Shown here: positions 28,198 through 36,411 of the stretch, one piece after another
Numbering within the stretch: position 1 is the stretch's first letter
How the letters are laid out: each line of letters starts with the position of its first letter
Assembly: GCA_965140395.1 (NCBI GenBank)
Contig: OZ223207.1
Span: forward strand, 124,001-188,000
DNA length: 64,000 bases
Reading direction: 5' to 3'
Source of the DNA: Parvibaculum sp002684405
GTDB lineage: Bacteria; Pseudomonadota; Alphaproteobacteria; Parvibaculales; Parvibaculaceae
Program-made: the position numbers and the translations under genes
The notes under the pieces: model-generated
Databases searched by the model: none
Seen by the model: the letters and a program-made list of their open reading frames with translations, nothing else
Told to the model about the DNA's origin: nothing

Positions 28198-29202
28198 CTA
28201 GTCCAGCCGGTAAACCCGTTTCGCCGTATCGTGGAAGAGGGCGGTCTTTTCGTCCTCGGAGAAATCCTTCGCGATCTTCTTGAAGGCGTTCCACAGCACG
28301 CCATAGGAGCAGGAGAGCTTGTCCACGGGAAAATTGCTCTCGAACATGCAGCGCATGGGGCCGAAGGCGTCGATGGTATAGAGATACCAGTCGCGCGTGG
28401 CGTCCACGAGTTCGTCGGAGGTCGGCGGCGTCGGGCGCTTGTGCCAGCCGAAGCCGTTCACCGCCATGTTGATGCCGCCGAGCTTCGCCGCGACATTGGG
28501 GCAGGAGGCGAGTTCGTGGATGTCCTTTTTCCACTGCTCGAAGATTTCCGCGCGCTTGCCTTCATAGGGGCCGATGCCGAGCGGTCCGCCGAAATGATCG
28601 AGAATGATCGTGATATTGGGGAAAGCGCGTGCGAGGTCCGTCAGTTCCGGAATTTGCGGGTGGAACAGCCAGGCGTCGAAGGTCATCTCCTTCTGTTCCA
28701 GGCGGGCGAAACCCTTCCGGAAATCGTCATGGCTCAGAAGGCCTTTGGGCGGACGGGTGTGCGCTTCACGGATTTCGGGGCTGTCGTCATGGGCGTTGGC
28801 GTGGCGAATGCCGCGAAAGCGTTCCGGTGCGCGCAGCATGTGCCATTCCAGCACCTCGTCCACCGCATCGCCGAGCGTGAGATCGGCAAAACCGACAATG
28901 CCCGCCGCGATGCGCGTTTCGCCGAAACCGCCGCTTGCCGATTTCGCGGCGATACCGTTCACATATTCGGTTTCGCCGAGCGGGGCCATGGCGGGGGTGG
29001 CGGAGGCCTCATACATGGAGCCGCATTCGATGAAGACGGTGGCTCGGATGTTGTGGCCGCTCCCCGTGTCGGCAAGCAACTCATCCAGCTCGTAGCGCGA
29101 GTCCGGACGATCCCAGAGATGGTGATGGGGGTCGACGATGGGGCGTTCGGGCTCCAGCGCCTCTTCTTTTACCTGCGCGAGCCATTCCGGGTTACCTGCC
29201 AT
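28198..29202 (-). CDS. Amidohydrolase family TIM-barrel hydrolase
   Basis: 334 residues of the amidohydrolase_2 type (lactonase/decarboxylase group related to 2-pyrone-4,6-dicarboxylate lactonase). Metal-site motif PIVDPHHHLWDRPDSRYEL lies at about 21-39, followed by FIECGSMYE, RFRGIRHANAHDD, DAWLFHPQIPEL, ITIILDHFGGPLG and MFESNFPVDK near the end, all conserved in this group. Substrate unknown; aromatic or lactone ring hydrolysis is typical. It sits 47 bases upstream of hisN on the same strand and may be co-transcribed, though no metabolic link is evident. Confidence 0.86.
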   Translation of the reverse strand: MAGNPEWLAQVKEEALEPERPIVDPHHHLWDRPDSRYELDELLADTGSGHNIRATVFIECGSMYEASATPAMAPLGETEYVNGIAAKSASGGFGETRIAAGIVGFADLTLGDAVDEVLEWHMLRAPERFRGIRHANAHDDSPEIREAHTRPPKGLLSHDDFRKGFARLEQKEMTFDAWLFHPQIPELTDLARAFPNITIILDHFGGPLGIGPYEGKRAEIFEQWKKDIHELASCPNVAAKLGGINMAVNGFGWHKRPTPPTSDELVDATRDWYLYTIDAFGPMRCMFESNFPVDKLSCSYGVLWNAFKKIAKDFSEDEKTALFHDTAKRVYRLD

Positions 29203-29335
29203 CGTTTCCTCCTCCGTTGCGAGCGGAGAAGACTGGCACCCGGAAGGTTGAGAGGCAATGAATCCGTTGCCTGTGTGACAGGGTCACACAGGCCGAAGCC
29301 GCGATATCGGACAACCTTGGGCCGGAATCGGTTCC

Positions 29336-31207
29336 TTATCCGGCGCGCGCGTGCTTCTTGCGCTCGTTCGGGTCGAGATAGCGCTTGCGCAGGCGGATCG
29401 ATTCCGGGGTCACCTCCACCAGCTCGTCATCCTCGATATAGGCGATGGCCTGTTCGAGTGTGAGCGGACGGGGCGGGGTGAGGCGCACGGCCTCATCCTT
29501 CGAGGTGGTGCGGATATTGGTGAGCTGCTTGGCTTTCAGCGGGTTCACGATCAAGTCGTCGGAACGTGAGTTCTCGCCGATGACCATGCCCTCATAGACC
29601 TTTGCGCCCGGGGCGATGAAGAGCACGCCACGCTCTTCCAGATACCAGAGCGCGTAGGGAACGGCCTCGCCCGTACCATTGGCGACGAGCACGCCGTTGC
29701 GGCGGCCTTCGACTTCGCCGCGATAGGGGCCGTATTCCTGGAAGACGCGGTTCATTACGCCGGTACCGCGCGTATCGGTGAGGAATTCGCCGTGATAGCC
29801 GATGAGGCCGCGCGAGGGGCAGTGGAAGATGATGCGTGTCTTGCCCGCGCCGGTGGGGCGCATGTCGATCATCTCGCCCTTCCTGAGCGAGACCTTCTCG
29901 ATCACCGTGCCGGTGAACTCGTCATCCACATCGACGGTCACTTCCTCGATGGGTTCCAGGCGCTTGCCGTTCTCGTCCTCGCGATAGAGCACGCGGGGGC
30001 GGGAGATGCCGAGTTCGAAGCCTTCGCGGCGCATGTTTTCGATCAGCACGCCGAGCTGCAATTCGCCACGGCCCGCAACCTCGAAGGAATCTTTCGTTTC
30101 GCTGTCTGCCACGCGGATGGCGACATTGCTTTCGGCTTCCTTCATCAGCCGCTCGCGAATGACGCGGGACTGCACCTTCTTGCCTTCGCGACCGGCCAGC
30201 GGCGAGTCGTTGATGGAGACGGTGATGGAGAGCGTCGGCGGGTCGATGGGAAGGGCGTGGATCGCCTCGGTCATGGCCGGATCGCCGATCGTGTCGGCGA
30301 CGGTGGCTTCTTCAAGGCCCGCGATGGCGACGATGTCGCCGGCTTTCGCCTCGTCCACGGGAAGGCGCTGGATCCCGCGGAAGGCGAGAACGCGCGTCAG
30401 GCGGCCTTTTTCGACTTCGGTGACATTGCCTTCCTTGTCGCGACGCAGCGCATGGACGGGGCTGTTCGGCTTGGCCGTGCCCTTTTCGATGCGACCCGTC
30501 AGGATGCGGCCGAGATAGGGGTCGGCCTCGATGGTCGTCACCAGCATGGCGAAAGGCTCGTCCGCGGAGCCGTCCGTCAGCGCGCCGGGCGCGGGGAAAT
30601 GATCGACGATCTTTTCAAAGAGCGGCTGGAGGCCCAGATCCTTCGCATCGGATGCGGCGAGATCTTCACATGCCCAACCTTCCTTGGCGGAAGCGAAGAT
30701 GGTGGGGAAGTCGAGCTGCTCGTCATCGGCGCCCAGCGAGGCGAAGAGATCGAAAGCCTCGATATGCACTTCGTCGGGGCGGGCATCGCCACGGTCCACC
30801 TTGTTGACGACTACGATGGGCTTGAGGCCCAGCGAAAGCGCCTTGGAGGTCACGAATTTGGTCTGGGGCAGCGGGCCTTCGGCCGCGTCCACCAGCAGCA
30901 CCACGCCGTCCACCATGGAGAGGATGCGTTCCACCTCGCCGCCGAAATCGGCATGGCCGGGCGTGTCGATGATGTTGATGCGGATTTCCTCGCCGGCATG
31001 GGCGCCGGTTTCGGGCTTCCAGGCGACGCTGGTGCATTTCGCGAGAATGGTGATGCCGCGCTCACGCTCGAGGTCGTTGGAATCCATCACCCGTTCCGCA
31101 ACCTGCTGGTTATCGCGGAAGGTGCCGGACTGGCGGAGCAACTGGTCAACAAGCGTCGTCTTCCCATGGTCGACATGGGCGATGATCGCGATATTCCGGA
31201 GCGACAT
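29336..31207 (-). CDS. typA: Ribosome-associated GTPase TypA/BipA
   Basis: Translational GTPase that binds the 70S ribosome and supports 50S assembly and stress/cold adaptation. 623 residues. The G domain shows G1 AHVDHGKTT at 10-18, the switch II IIDTPGHADFGGEVER, and NKVDRGD. It is followed by domain II, an EF-G-like domain III, domain V and the TypA-specific C-terminal domain with VMNRVFQEYGPYRGEVEGRR, GVLFIAPGAKVYEGMVIGEN and DELVEVTPESIRLRKRYLD. Length and motif order are standard. It stands alone, with a palindromic repeat 22 bases upstream of its start. Confidence 0.97.
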   Translation of the reverse strand: MSLRNIAIIAHVDHGKTTLVDQLLRQSGTFRDNQQVAERVMDSNDLERERGITILAKCTSVAWKPETGAHAGEEIRINIIDTPGHADFGGEVERILSMVDGVVLLVDAAEGPLPQTKFVTSKALSLGLKPIVVVNKVDRGDARPDEVHIEAFDLFASLGADDEQLDFPTIFASAKEGWACEDLAASDAKDLGLQPLFEKIVDHFPAPGALTDGSADEPFAMLVTTIEADPYLGRILTGRIEKGTAKPNSPVHALRRDKEGNVTEVEKGRLTRVLAFRGIQRLPVDEAKAGDIVAIAGLEEATVADTIGDPAMTEAIHALPIDPPTLSITVSINDSPLAGREGKKVQSRVIRERLMKEAESNVAIRVADSETKDSFEVAGRGELQLGVLIENMRREGFELGISRPRVLYREDENGKRLEPIEEVTVDVDDEFTGTVIEKVSLRKGEMIDMRPTGAGKTRIIFHCPSRGLIGYHGEFLTDTRGTGVMNRVFQEYGPYRGEVEGRRNGVLVANGTGEAVPYALWYLEERGVLFIAPGAKVYEGMVIGENSRSDDLIVNPLKAKQLTNIRTTSKDEAVRLTPPRPLTLEQAIAYIEDDELVEVTPESIRLRKRYLDPNERKKHARAG

Positions 31208-31228
31208 AAGGTCCTGCTGGTCTCTAAG

Positions 31229-31273
31229 GCATGATCCGGAAAAACCAATAGCGGAATCCGGCGAAGATCATGC
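31229..31273. repeat. Rhizobiales-type palindromic element
   Basis: GCATGATC at 31229-31236 and GATCATGC at 31266-31273 are perfect inverted arms, with inner CGGA/TCCG arms. The sequence resembles a short palindrome scattered through Hyphomicrobiales genomes, typically GCATGATC plus a CGGAAAA-type core. It lies upstream of typA, between it and the divergent quinone reductase gene. The identification rests on recall of that element, not a search. Confidence 0.5.
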
Positions 31274-31413
31274 GACTAAAAAAAACGGAGAGGCCTTGCC
31301 TGCTCCGGGGCGCGCGGGGTCGGGCCCGCCGGCGCGCCATTGGGTTGCCGCCTTATATATCGGGGGGGCGCTCTGCTACAAGCTCATAGGGGCCAAGTGA
31401 AGGAGAATCGACC

Positions 31414-32391
31414 GTGAAAGCGATGATTGCGCGCGAACTGGGCGGGCCGGAGGTGCTGAAAGCGGAGGAAATCGCCTCGCCGGAGCCGGGACCGGGGCAA
31501 ATTCTCGTCCGGGTCAGGGCCTGCGGGGTCAATTTCGCGGATAGTCTCGTGCTCAAGGGCAAATATCAGGTCCAGCCCGAGCTGCCCTTCTCCCCGGGCG
31601 CGGAGGTCGCGGGCACCGTTCTCAAGCTGGGCGAGGGGGTGAGCGGGCTCAAGGTCGGCCAGCGGGTGGCCGGCATGTGCGGCAATGGCGGCTATGCGGA
31701 AGAGGCCTTGATGCCGGCAAGCGGGGTGGTGCCCCTGCCGGCGGAAATGCCCGATGAGGTGGCCGCCGCCTTTCCCATCGCCTATGGCACCAGCCATCTC
31801 GCGCTGAAGCATCGCGGCCGGTTGAAAAAAGGCGAGACGCTGGTCGTCCATGGTGCGGCGGGCGGCGTTGGGCTTACCGCCGTCGAGATCGGCAAGGCGC
31901 TGGGCGCGCGGGTGATCGCCACGGCTTCCACGCCGGAAAAGCTCGAGATCGCGCGGAAACATGGCGCGGACGAGCTCATCGATTCATCGACGGAGGATTT
32001 GCGCGAGCGCATCAAGGGGCTGACCGGCGGCAAGGGCGCCGATGTGATCTACGATCCGGTCGGCGGGGATGTGTTCGACGCCTCCCTCAGGGCCATTGCG
32101 TTCGAGGGGCGGCTTATCGTGATCGGTTTCGCGGGCGGGCGCGTGCCGCAGATCCCGGCCAATCATCTGATGGTCAAGAATGTCGATGCGATCGGGTTCA
32201 ATTTCGGAGCCTATCTGGAAAAGGCCCCGGCGGTGACGCGCGAGGCCTTTTCGGAACTGGCGGGATGGTATGTCGAAGGCCGCATCCGGCCTTATGTCTC
32301 CGACCGTTTCACGCTGGAGGAGACGCCCGCCGCGATCGCCCATGTGATGGAACGCAGGGCGCGCGGCAAGGCGGTCGTTCTCGTGCCGTGA
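31414..32391 (+). CDS. NADPH:quinone oxidoreductase (zinc-free MDR family)
   Basis: 325 residues of the quinone-reductase branch of medium-chain dehydrogenases/reductases, reducing quinones or alpha,beta-unsaturated ketones with NADPH. The N-terminal GroES-like domain has LVRVRACGVNFADSLVLKG and FSPGAEVAGTVLKLGEGV; the Rossmann domain has VVHGAAGGVGLTAVEIGKAL near 145-164. The zinc ligands of alcohol dehydrogenases are absent, as expected. GAAGGAGAA-type SD precedes the GTG at 31414. Substrate not predictable. Confidence 0.9.
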   Translation: MKAMIARELGGPEVLKAEEIASPEPGPGQILVRVRACGVNFADSLVLKGKYQVQPELPFSPGAEVAGTVLKLGEGVSGLKVGQRVAGMCGNGGYAEEALMPASGVVPLPAEMPDEVAAAFPIAYGTSHLALKHRGRLKKGETLVVHGAAGGVGLTAVEIGKALGARVIATASTPEKLEIARKHGADELIDSSTEDLRERIKGLTGGKGADVIYDPVGGDVFDASLRAIAFEGRLIVIGFAGGRVPQIPANHLMVKNVDAIGFNFGAYLEKAPAVTREAFSELAGWYVEGRIRPYVSDRFTLEETPAAIAHVMERRARGKAVVLVP

Positions 32392-32394
32392 GGG

Positions 32395-32976
32395 CTATTG
32401 TTTGCGGGCTTCGGTGGAGATCGTGATGTCGACTTCGTCGCTGATCATGGGCACATAGGCCGTCATGCCGAAATCGGAGCGCTTGATTGTCGCGGTGGCG
32501 TTGAAGCCCGCGGCCGTCACGCTCTTGTCCATCGGATAGGGGCCCGCGGAGAGCAGGGTGACATCGAGCGTCACCGGCTTCGTGACGCCGAGCATGGTGA
32601 GGTTGCCCGTTACTTTCGCCGTCTTGTCCCCGGTGCGCTCGACCTTCGTCGATTTGAAGGTGATGTCCGGATATTTCCCTACATCGAAAAAGTCGGGCCC
32701 GCGCAGGTGTTCGTCGCGCTTTTCATGATTGGTGTCGATGCTGGCGGTCTTGATGTCGATGTCGACGCTGCTCTTCTCGGGATTGTCCTGATCGAGGTCG
32801 AAGGTGCCGGCGACATTGTTGAAAGTGCCATAGGTGTCGGAAAAGCCGAGATGGTTCACTTTGAAGCCGACATGGGTATGGCTGGCGTCGATTGTATAGG
32901 GATCGGACAGCGCCGGGCTTGCGGTGGCGGCGGCGGCGAGGAGGAAAGCGGCGAAGGCCGGTACGAACCATTTCAT
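32395..32976 (-). CDS. YceI-family periplasmic lipid-binding protein
   Basis: 193 residues: signal peptide (FVPAFAAFLLAAAATASPAL, cut near residue 24), then a lipocalin-like YceI barrel beginning YTIDASHTHVGFKVNHLGFS and including FDLDQDNPEKSSVDIDIKTA, HLRGPDFFDVGKYPDITFKS and GNLTMLGVTKPVTLDV. Members bind polyprenyl-type lipids in the periplasm. Its stop lies three bases from the convergent quinone reductase stop. Not linked to cytochrome b561, its frequent partner elsewhere. Confidence 0.92.
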   Translation of the reverse strand: MKWFVPAFAAFLLAAAATASPALSDPYTIDASHTHVGFKVNHLGFSDTYGTFNNVAGTFDLDQDNPEKSSVDIDIKTASIDTNHEKRDEHLRGPDFFDVGKYPDITFKSTKVERTGDKTAKVTGNLTMLGVTKPVTLDVTLLSAGPYPMDKSVTAAGFNATATIKRSDFGMTAYVPMISDEVDITISTEARKQ

Positions 32977-33144
32977 GAGGGAGCCTCTTCGTTAGGGGGC
33001 GACCCGTAGAAGATAGGGGTGCGAGGCTAATTGCGAAAGTGTCGCAGGTGAAACAGTGTGTCCCAGAGAGCGCATTCCAGAGGGTGCGTCCCAATCCTGG
33101 TGCTCCAGGCCGGGTTTCCCGGAAAGGGGAGCCGGTGCAGGTCT

Positions 33145-34317
33145 TCAGGCGGTTCCCTCGGAAGCGGCGTCGCAGTCTTCCGCGATCGCCTCTTCCAGCG
33201 CCAGATTGGTGATGAATTGGCGGGCGCATGCCTCCCAGGAGAAGCCGAGCGCATAGTCGCGACAGCGTTCGCGCGGGGTGCCGAGCGCGGCGCGGCAGGC
33301 CACGGCAAGATCCTGGTCGAGGCAGCCGACAGGGGCGGCGCCGATCACGTCGGCCGGGCCTTGCACCGGATAGGCGGCGACCGGCGTGCCGGAGGCCAGC
33401 GCCTCGATCAGTACGAGGCCGAATGTGTCCGTGCGGCTGGGGAAGACGAAACAATCCGCCGCCGCATAGGCCTCGGCGAGGTCGTCGCCGAAAAGCGCGC
33501 CGGTGAAGGTCGCTTCCGGATGGCGGCGTTTCAGCGTTTCGAGCAGCGGCCCGTCGCCCACGACCATTTTCGTGCCCGGCAGGTCGAGGGCGAGGAAGGC
33601 CTCGATATTCTTTTCCACCGCGACGCGGCCGACATTGAGCCAGACAGGCCGCTCGATCCCCAGATAGTGCTCGCCATGGAGATCGGGTCTCACCTGATAG
33701 CGGTCGAGATCGACGCCGCGCGACCAGATGACAGGCGTGCCGAAGCCGCGCTCTTCCAGTTCGCGCTGGAGCGAGGGGGTCGCAACCATGAGGGCGGTGG
33801 CTGGCCGGTGGAACCAGCGCAGGAAGCGATAGCCCCATGAAAGCGGCACGCCGGTGCGCGCGGTCAGATATTCGGCAAAGCGGGTGTGAAAAGAGGTCGA
33901 AAAGGGGATGCCCCGATTGACGCAGAAGCTGCGGGCCGCAAGGCCCAGCGGCCCTTCGGTCGCGATGTGGATCGCATTGGGGTTTGCCTCCTTGATGAGA
34001 CGAGCCACCTTGCGCCAGGGAAACACCGCCAGCCGGATTTCGGGATAGGTCGGCATCGGGATGGTGATGAAGTCATTGGGCGTGATCATCACCACGTCGT
34101 GGCCCATATCGGTCAGGCTTTCGCGCAATTGCTGAAGCGTGCGCACGACGCCGTTCACCTGCGGAGGGGCGGCGTCGCTGACGATGACGACCTTCAGTTT
34201 CTCGGAGAAGCGCCCGACGTCTCGGGGCAGGGGGCGCCCGCGAAGCCGGTTCAGAAGTTTGCGCGCGCGGCGCATTCTCCTGGGGCGCTGCGTGAGCGTG
34301 TTGACTGAAGCCATCAA
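33145..34317 (-). CDS. GT4-type glycosyltransferase
   Basis: 390 residues with the GT-B fold. The N-terminal half has VVIVSDAAPPQVNGVVRTLQ, the nucleotide-sugar half has NVGRVAVEKNIEAFLAL, KMVVGDGPLLETLKRRHPEA and the E-X7-E-like PSRTDTFGLVLIEALASGTP. It closely fits the group of alphaproteobacterial lipid glycosyltransferases that sit beside LpxH-like phosphoesterases. The start overlaps the upstream phosphoesterase gene by four bases, so the two are coupled. A role in glycolipid synthesis is inferred; donor sugar unknown. The first 35 residues are very basic. Confidence 0.87.
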   Translation of the reverse strand: MMASVNTLTQRPRRMRRARKLLNRLRGRPLPRDVGRFSEKLKVVIVSDAAPPQVNGVVRTLQQLRESLTDMGHDVVMITPNDFITIPMPTYPEIRLAVFPWRKVARLIKEANPNAIHIATEGPLGLAARSFCVNRGIPFSTSFHTRFAEYLTARTGVPLSWGYRFLRWFHRPATALMVATPSLQRELEERGFGTPVIWSRGVDLDRYQVRPDLHGEHYLGIERPVWLNVGRVAVEKNIEAFLALDLPGTKMVVGDGPLLETLKRRHPEATFTGALFGDDLAEAYAAADCFVFPSRTDTFGLVLIEALASGTPVAAYPVQGPADVIGAAPVGCLDQDLAVACRAALGTPRERCRDYALGFSWEACARQFITNLALEEAIAEDCDAASEGTA

Positions 34318-35300
34318 GCCGCCGTCAGGACCGGACGCGTGCCGTTTTCGCCGTCGGCTTCGTCGCGTTCCCAGGAAAAATGTGTCCAGGTGATGAGCCG
34401 GAGCTGGCCTTCATCGTCCTCTGCGAGCGCGGTGCAGCTTTCCACCCAGTCGCCGTCATTGCAGTAGAGGACGCCGTCCATCTCGCGGATCTCGGCGTGG
34501 TGGATATGGCCGCAGATCACGCCGTCGACACCGCGTTCGCGCGCGGAGCGGGCCACCGCTTCTTCGTAGTTCGAGATGTATTCGACGGCGTTCTTGACCT
34601 TGTTCTTCAGATAGGAAGAGAGCGACCAGTAGGGCATGCCGAAGACGCGGCGGACTTCATGCAGCCAGTTGTTGAGCTGCAGCGCGATGTTGTAGGCATA
34701 GTCCCCGAGATGGGCGAGCCATTTGGCATAGCGCACCACGCTGTCGAACTGGTCGCCATGAAGGACGAGGAACTGGCGGCCGTCGGCGGTCTCGTGAATG
34801 GCTTCGCCGGTTACATCGACGCCGCCTAGATTGACGCCTGCATAGTCGCGCAAGGCCTCGTCATGATTGCCGGGCACATAGACGACATTGGCGCCCTTGC
34901 GGGCCATGCGCAGGATTTCCTGAACGACGGCGTTGTGGCCCGCCGACCAGTACCAGGAGCGTTTCAGGCGCCATCCGTCGATGATGTCGCCGACGAGGTA
35001 AACGGTCTCGGCTTCGTTGTGGCGCAGGAAGTCGAGCAGGAGGTCCGCCTTGCAGCCCGGTGTGCCGAGATGGGTGTCGGAAATGAAGAGCGTGCGGTGG
35101 CGCGTGGGGTTCTTCGGGCGCGGACCGGTCAGCCTTTCGTCGAGATTGTTGCGGCGGGAGCGGGAACGTCCGGACCGTGGCGCCGCGGCGGGCGCGCTTT
35201 CTTCCGTGCCAGTGCGGGCATTGGCGACAGGGAGCGGTTCGTTCGACGTGCGGGTGGCCAAAGTGCCGAGGCTGTTGAAAGCCGTGTCCAGCAGGGTCAT
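34314..35300 (-). CDS. LpxH-like UDP-2,3-diacylglucosamine diphosphatase family metallophosphoesterase
   Basis: 328 residues. The calcineurin-like core has TLFISDTHLGTPGCKADLLL near 71-90, YLVGDIIDGWRL, VVYVPGNHDEALRDY, LVLHGDQFDSVV, and GVICGHIHHAEIREM, all metal-binding motifs. A helical insert (KWLAHLGDYAYNIALQLNNW to ISNYEEAVARSA) is typical of the LpxH-related COG2908 group. Residues 1-70 are a low-complexity basic leader. True LpxH activity is not certain, since many Rhizobiales use LpxI; the coupled glycosyltransferase and divergent lipid kinase suggest another lipid role. Confidence 0.85.
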   Translation of the reverse strand: MTLLDTAFNSLGTLATRTSNEPLPVANARTGTEESAPAAAPRSGRSRSRRNNLDERLTGPRPKNPTRHRTLFISDTHLGTPGCKADLLLDFLRHNEAETVYLVGDIIDGWRLKRSWYWSAGHNAVVQEILRMARKGANVVYVPGNHDEALRDYAGVNLGGVDVTGEAIHETADGRQFLVLHGDQFDSVVRYAKWLAHLGDYAYNIALQLNNWLHEVRRVFGMPYWSLSSYLKNKVKNAVEYISNYEEAVARSARERGVDGVICGHIHHAEIREMDGVLYCNDGDWVESCTALAEDDEGQLRLITWTHFSWERDEADGENGTRPVLTAA

Positions 35301-35523
35301 GTAACCATCTGTCTCACAGTTGCGCGACTTCGGCGGACTGTCGGCCTCGTTTCAATTTCCGGCCTTGGTTCGCCTACGGATCAATCCGCTCGCTTATCGG
35401 GTCGTTACGCGATATAAGCGATTCGCCGGATCCGGTTGGCGGGATAATCCGTGTACGCGGATACGGTTAGATGACGAGTATGTGACGTTTTTACGACTTC
35501 GGTTTCGTTTGGGGAGGTCCGGT

Positions 35524-36408
35524 TTGGCGCTACGCCGTTCGGCTCATATTATCTTCAACCCGATGGCGGGCGCCCGCAAAAGGGACCTTCTGGAACGTGT
35601 CATCAAACGCCTCAACCAGGCGGGCGTCGAGATCACGCTGGACGAAACCAAAGGGCCGGGCCATGCGACGGAACTGGCGGCGGCCGCGTCGCGCCACGGT
35701 ATCGCCGATGTGATCGTGGCCGCGGGCGGCGACGGCACGATCAATGAAGTCGCGCGGGGCCTTCTCGGACAAAGTACGCCGCTCGGTATCATTCCGCTGG
35801 GCACGGCAAACGTCCTTGCCATCGAACTGGGGCTCAGGATGCGCGAGGGGGACATCGCGGACATGCTTCTTTCCGGTCCCGCGCAGCTTATCGGCACCGG
35901 GCTCGTGGATGACCGCATTTTCCTTCTCATGGTCGGGATCGGCTTCGACGGCGAAGTCGTGCATGACATCGATGCGCGGATGAAGCGTGTCTTCGGCAAG
36001 GCCGCTTTCGTCTGGTCGGGGCTGAAGCTCTGGTTTGCCGGGCCGGCCCGCGAAATCGTGCTGCGCGTGGACGGGCAGGAAAAGCGTTGCGCCTGGGCGG
36101 TGGTCAGCAATGCGCGTCATTTTGCCGGGCCCTTCGTGCTGGCGCCCGATGCGCATATCGAAGATCCCGGGCTCACGCTGACGCTCTTCAAATCCGGCAG
36201 CCGAATGGCCTTTGCCCGCTATTTCGCCGCGCTGGGGCTTGGCCGGGTGCACCGGCTCAAGGATGTCGAGGTCATGCATCCGCGGCGGATCGAGGCCCTC
36301 TCGCCGGAAGGGCTGGCGGTGGAGGTGGACGGCGATGCACGCGGCGCGCTTCCCCAGACCATCTCGATGGGCGTTCATTTCCTCCGGATGGTCGTGCCGT
36401 CGCGCTGA
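35524..36408 (+). CDS. Diacylglycerol-kinase-like lipid kinase (YegS/DagK family)
   Basis: Phosphorylates diacylglycerol or a related lipid in the cytosol/inner membrane face. About 294 residues from the TTG at 35524, which is preceded by GGGGAGG six bases away; upstream in-frame codons back to 35320 show no similarity and overlap the promoter area. The nucleotide-binding motifs are AAGGDGTINEVARGLL near 71-86 and LGTANVLAIELGL near 97-109; the second domain has MVGIGFDGEVVHDID. It is divergent from the phosphoesterase/glycosyltransferase pair, suggesting a shared glycerolipid pathway. Confidence 0.88.
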   Translation: MALRRSAHIIFNPMAGARKRDLLERVIKRLNQAGVEITLDETKGPGHATELAAAASRHGIADVIVAAGGDGTINEVARGLLGQSTPLGIIPLGTANVLAIELGLRMREGDIADMLLSGPAQLIGTGLVDDRIFLLMVGIGFDGEVVHDIDARMKRVFGKAAFVWSGLKLWFAGPAREIVLRVDGQEKRCAWAVVSNARHFAGPFVLAPDAHIEDPGLTLTLFKSGSRMAFARYFAALGLGRVHRLKDVEVMHPRRIEALSPEGLAVEVDGDARGALPQTISMGVHFLRMVVPSR

Positions 36409-36411
36409 GGG

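Noticed and set aside
34314..35300. Calling the phosphoesterase lpxH outright
   Set aside because: The COG2908 group includes non-LpxH members and its neighbours point to a different lipid pathway.
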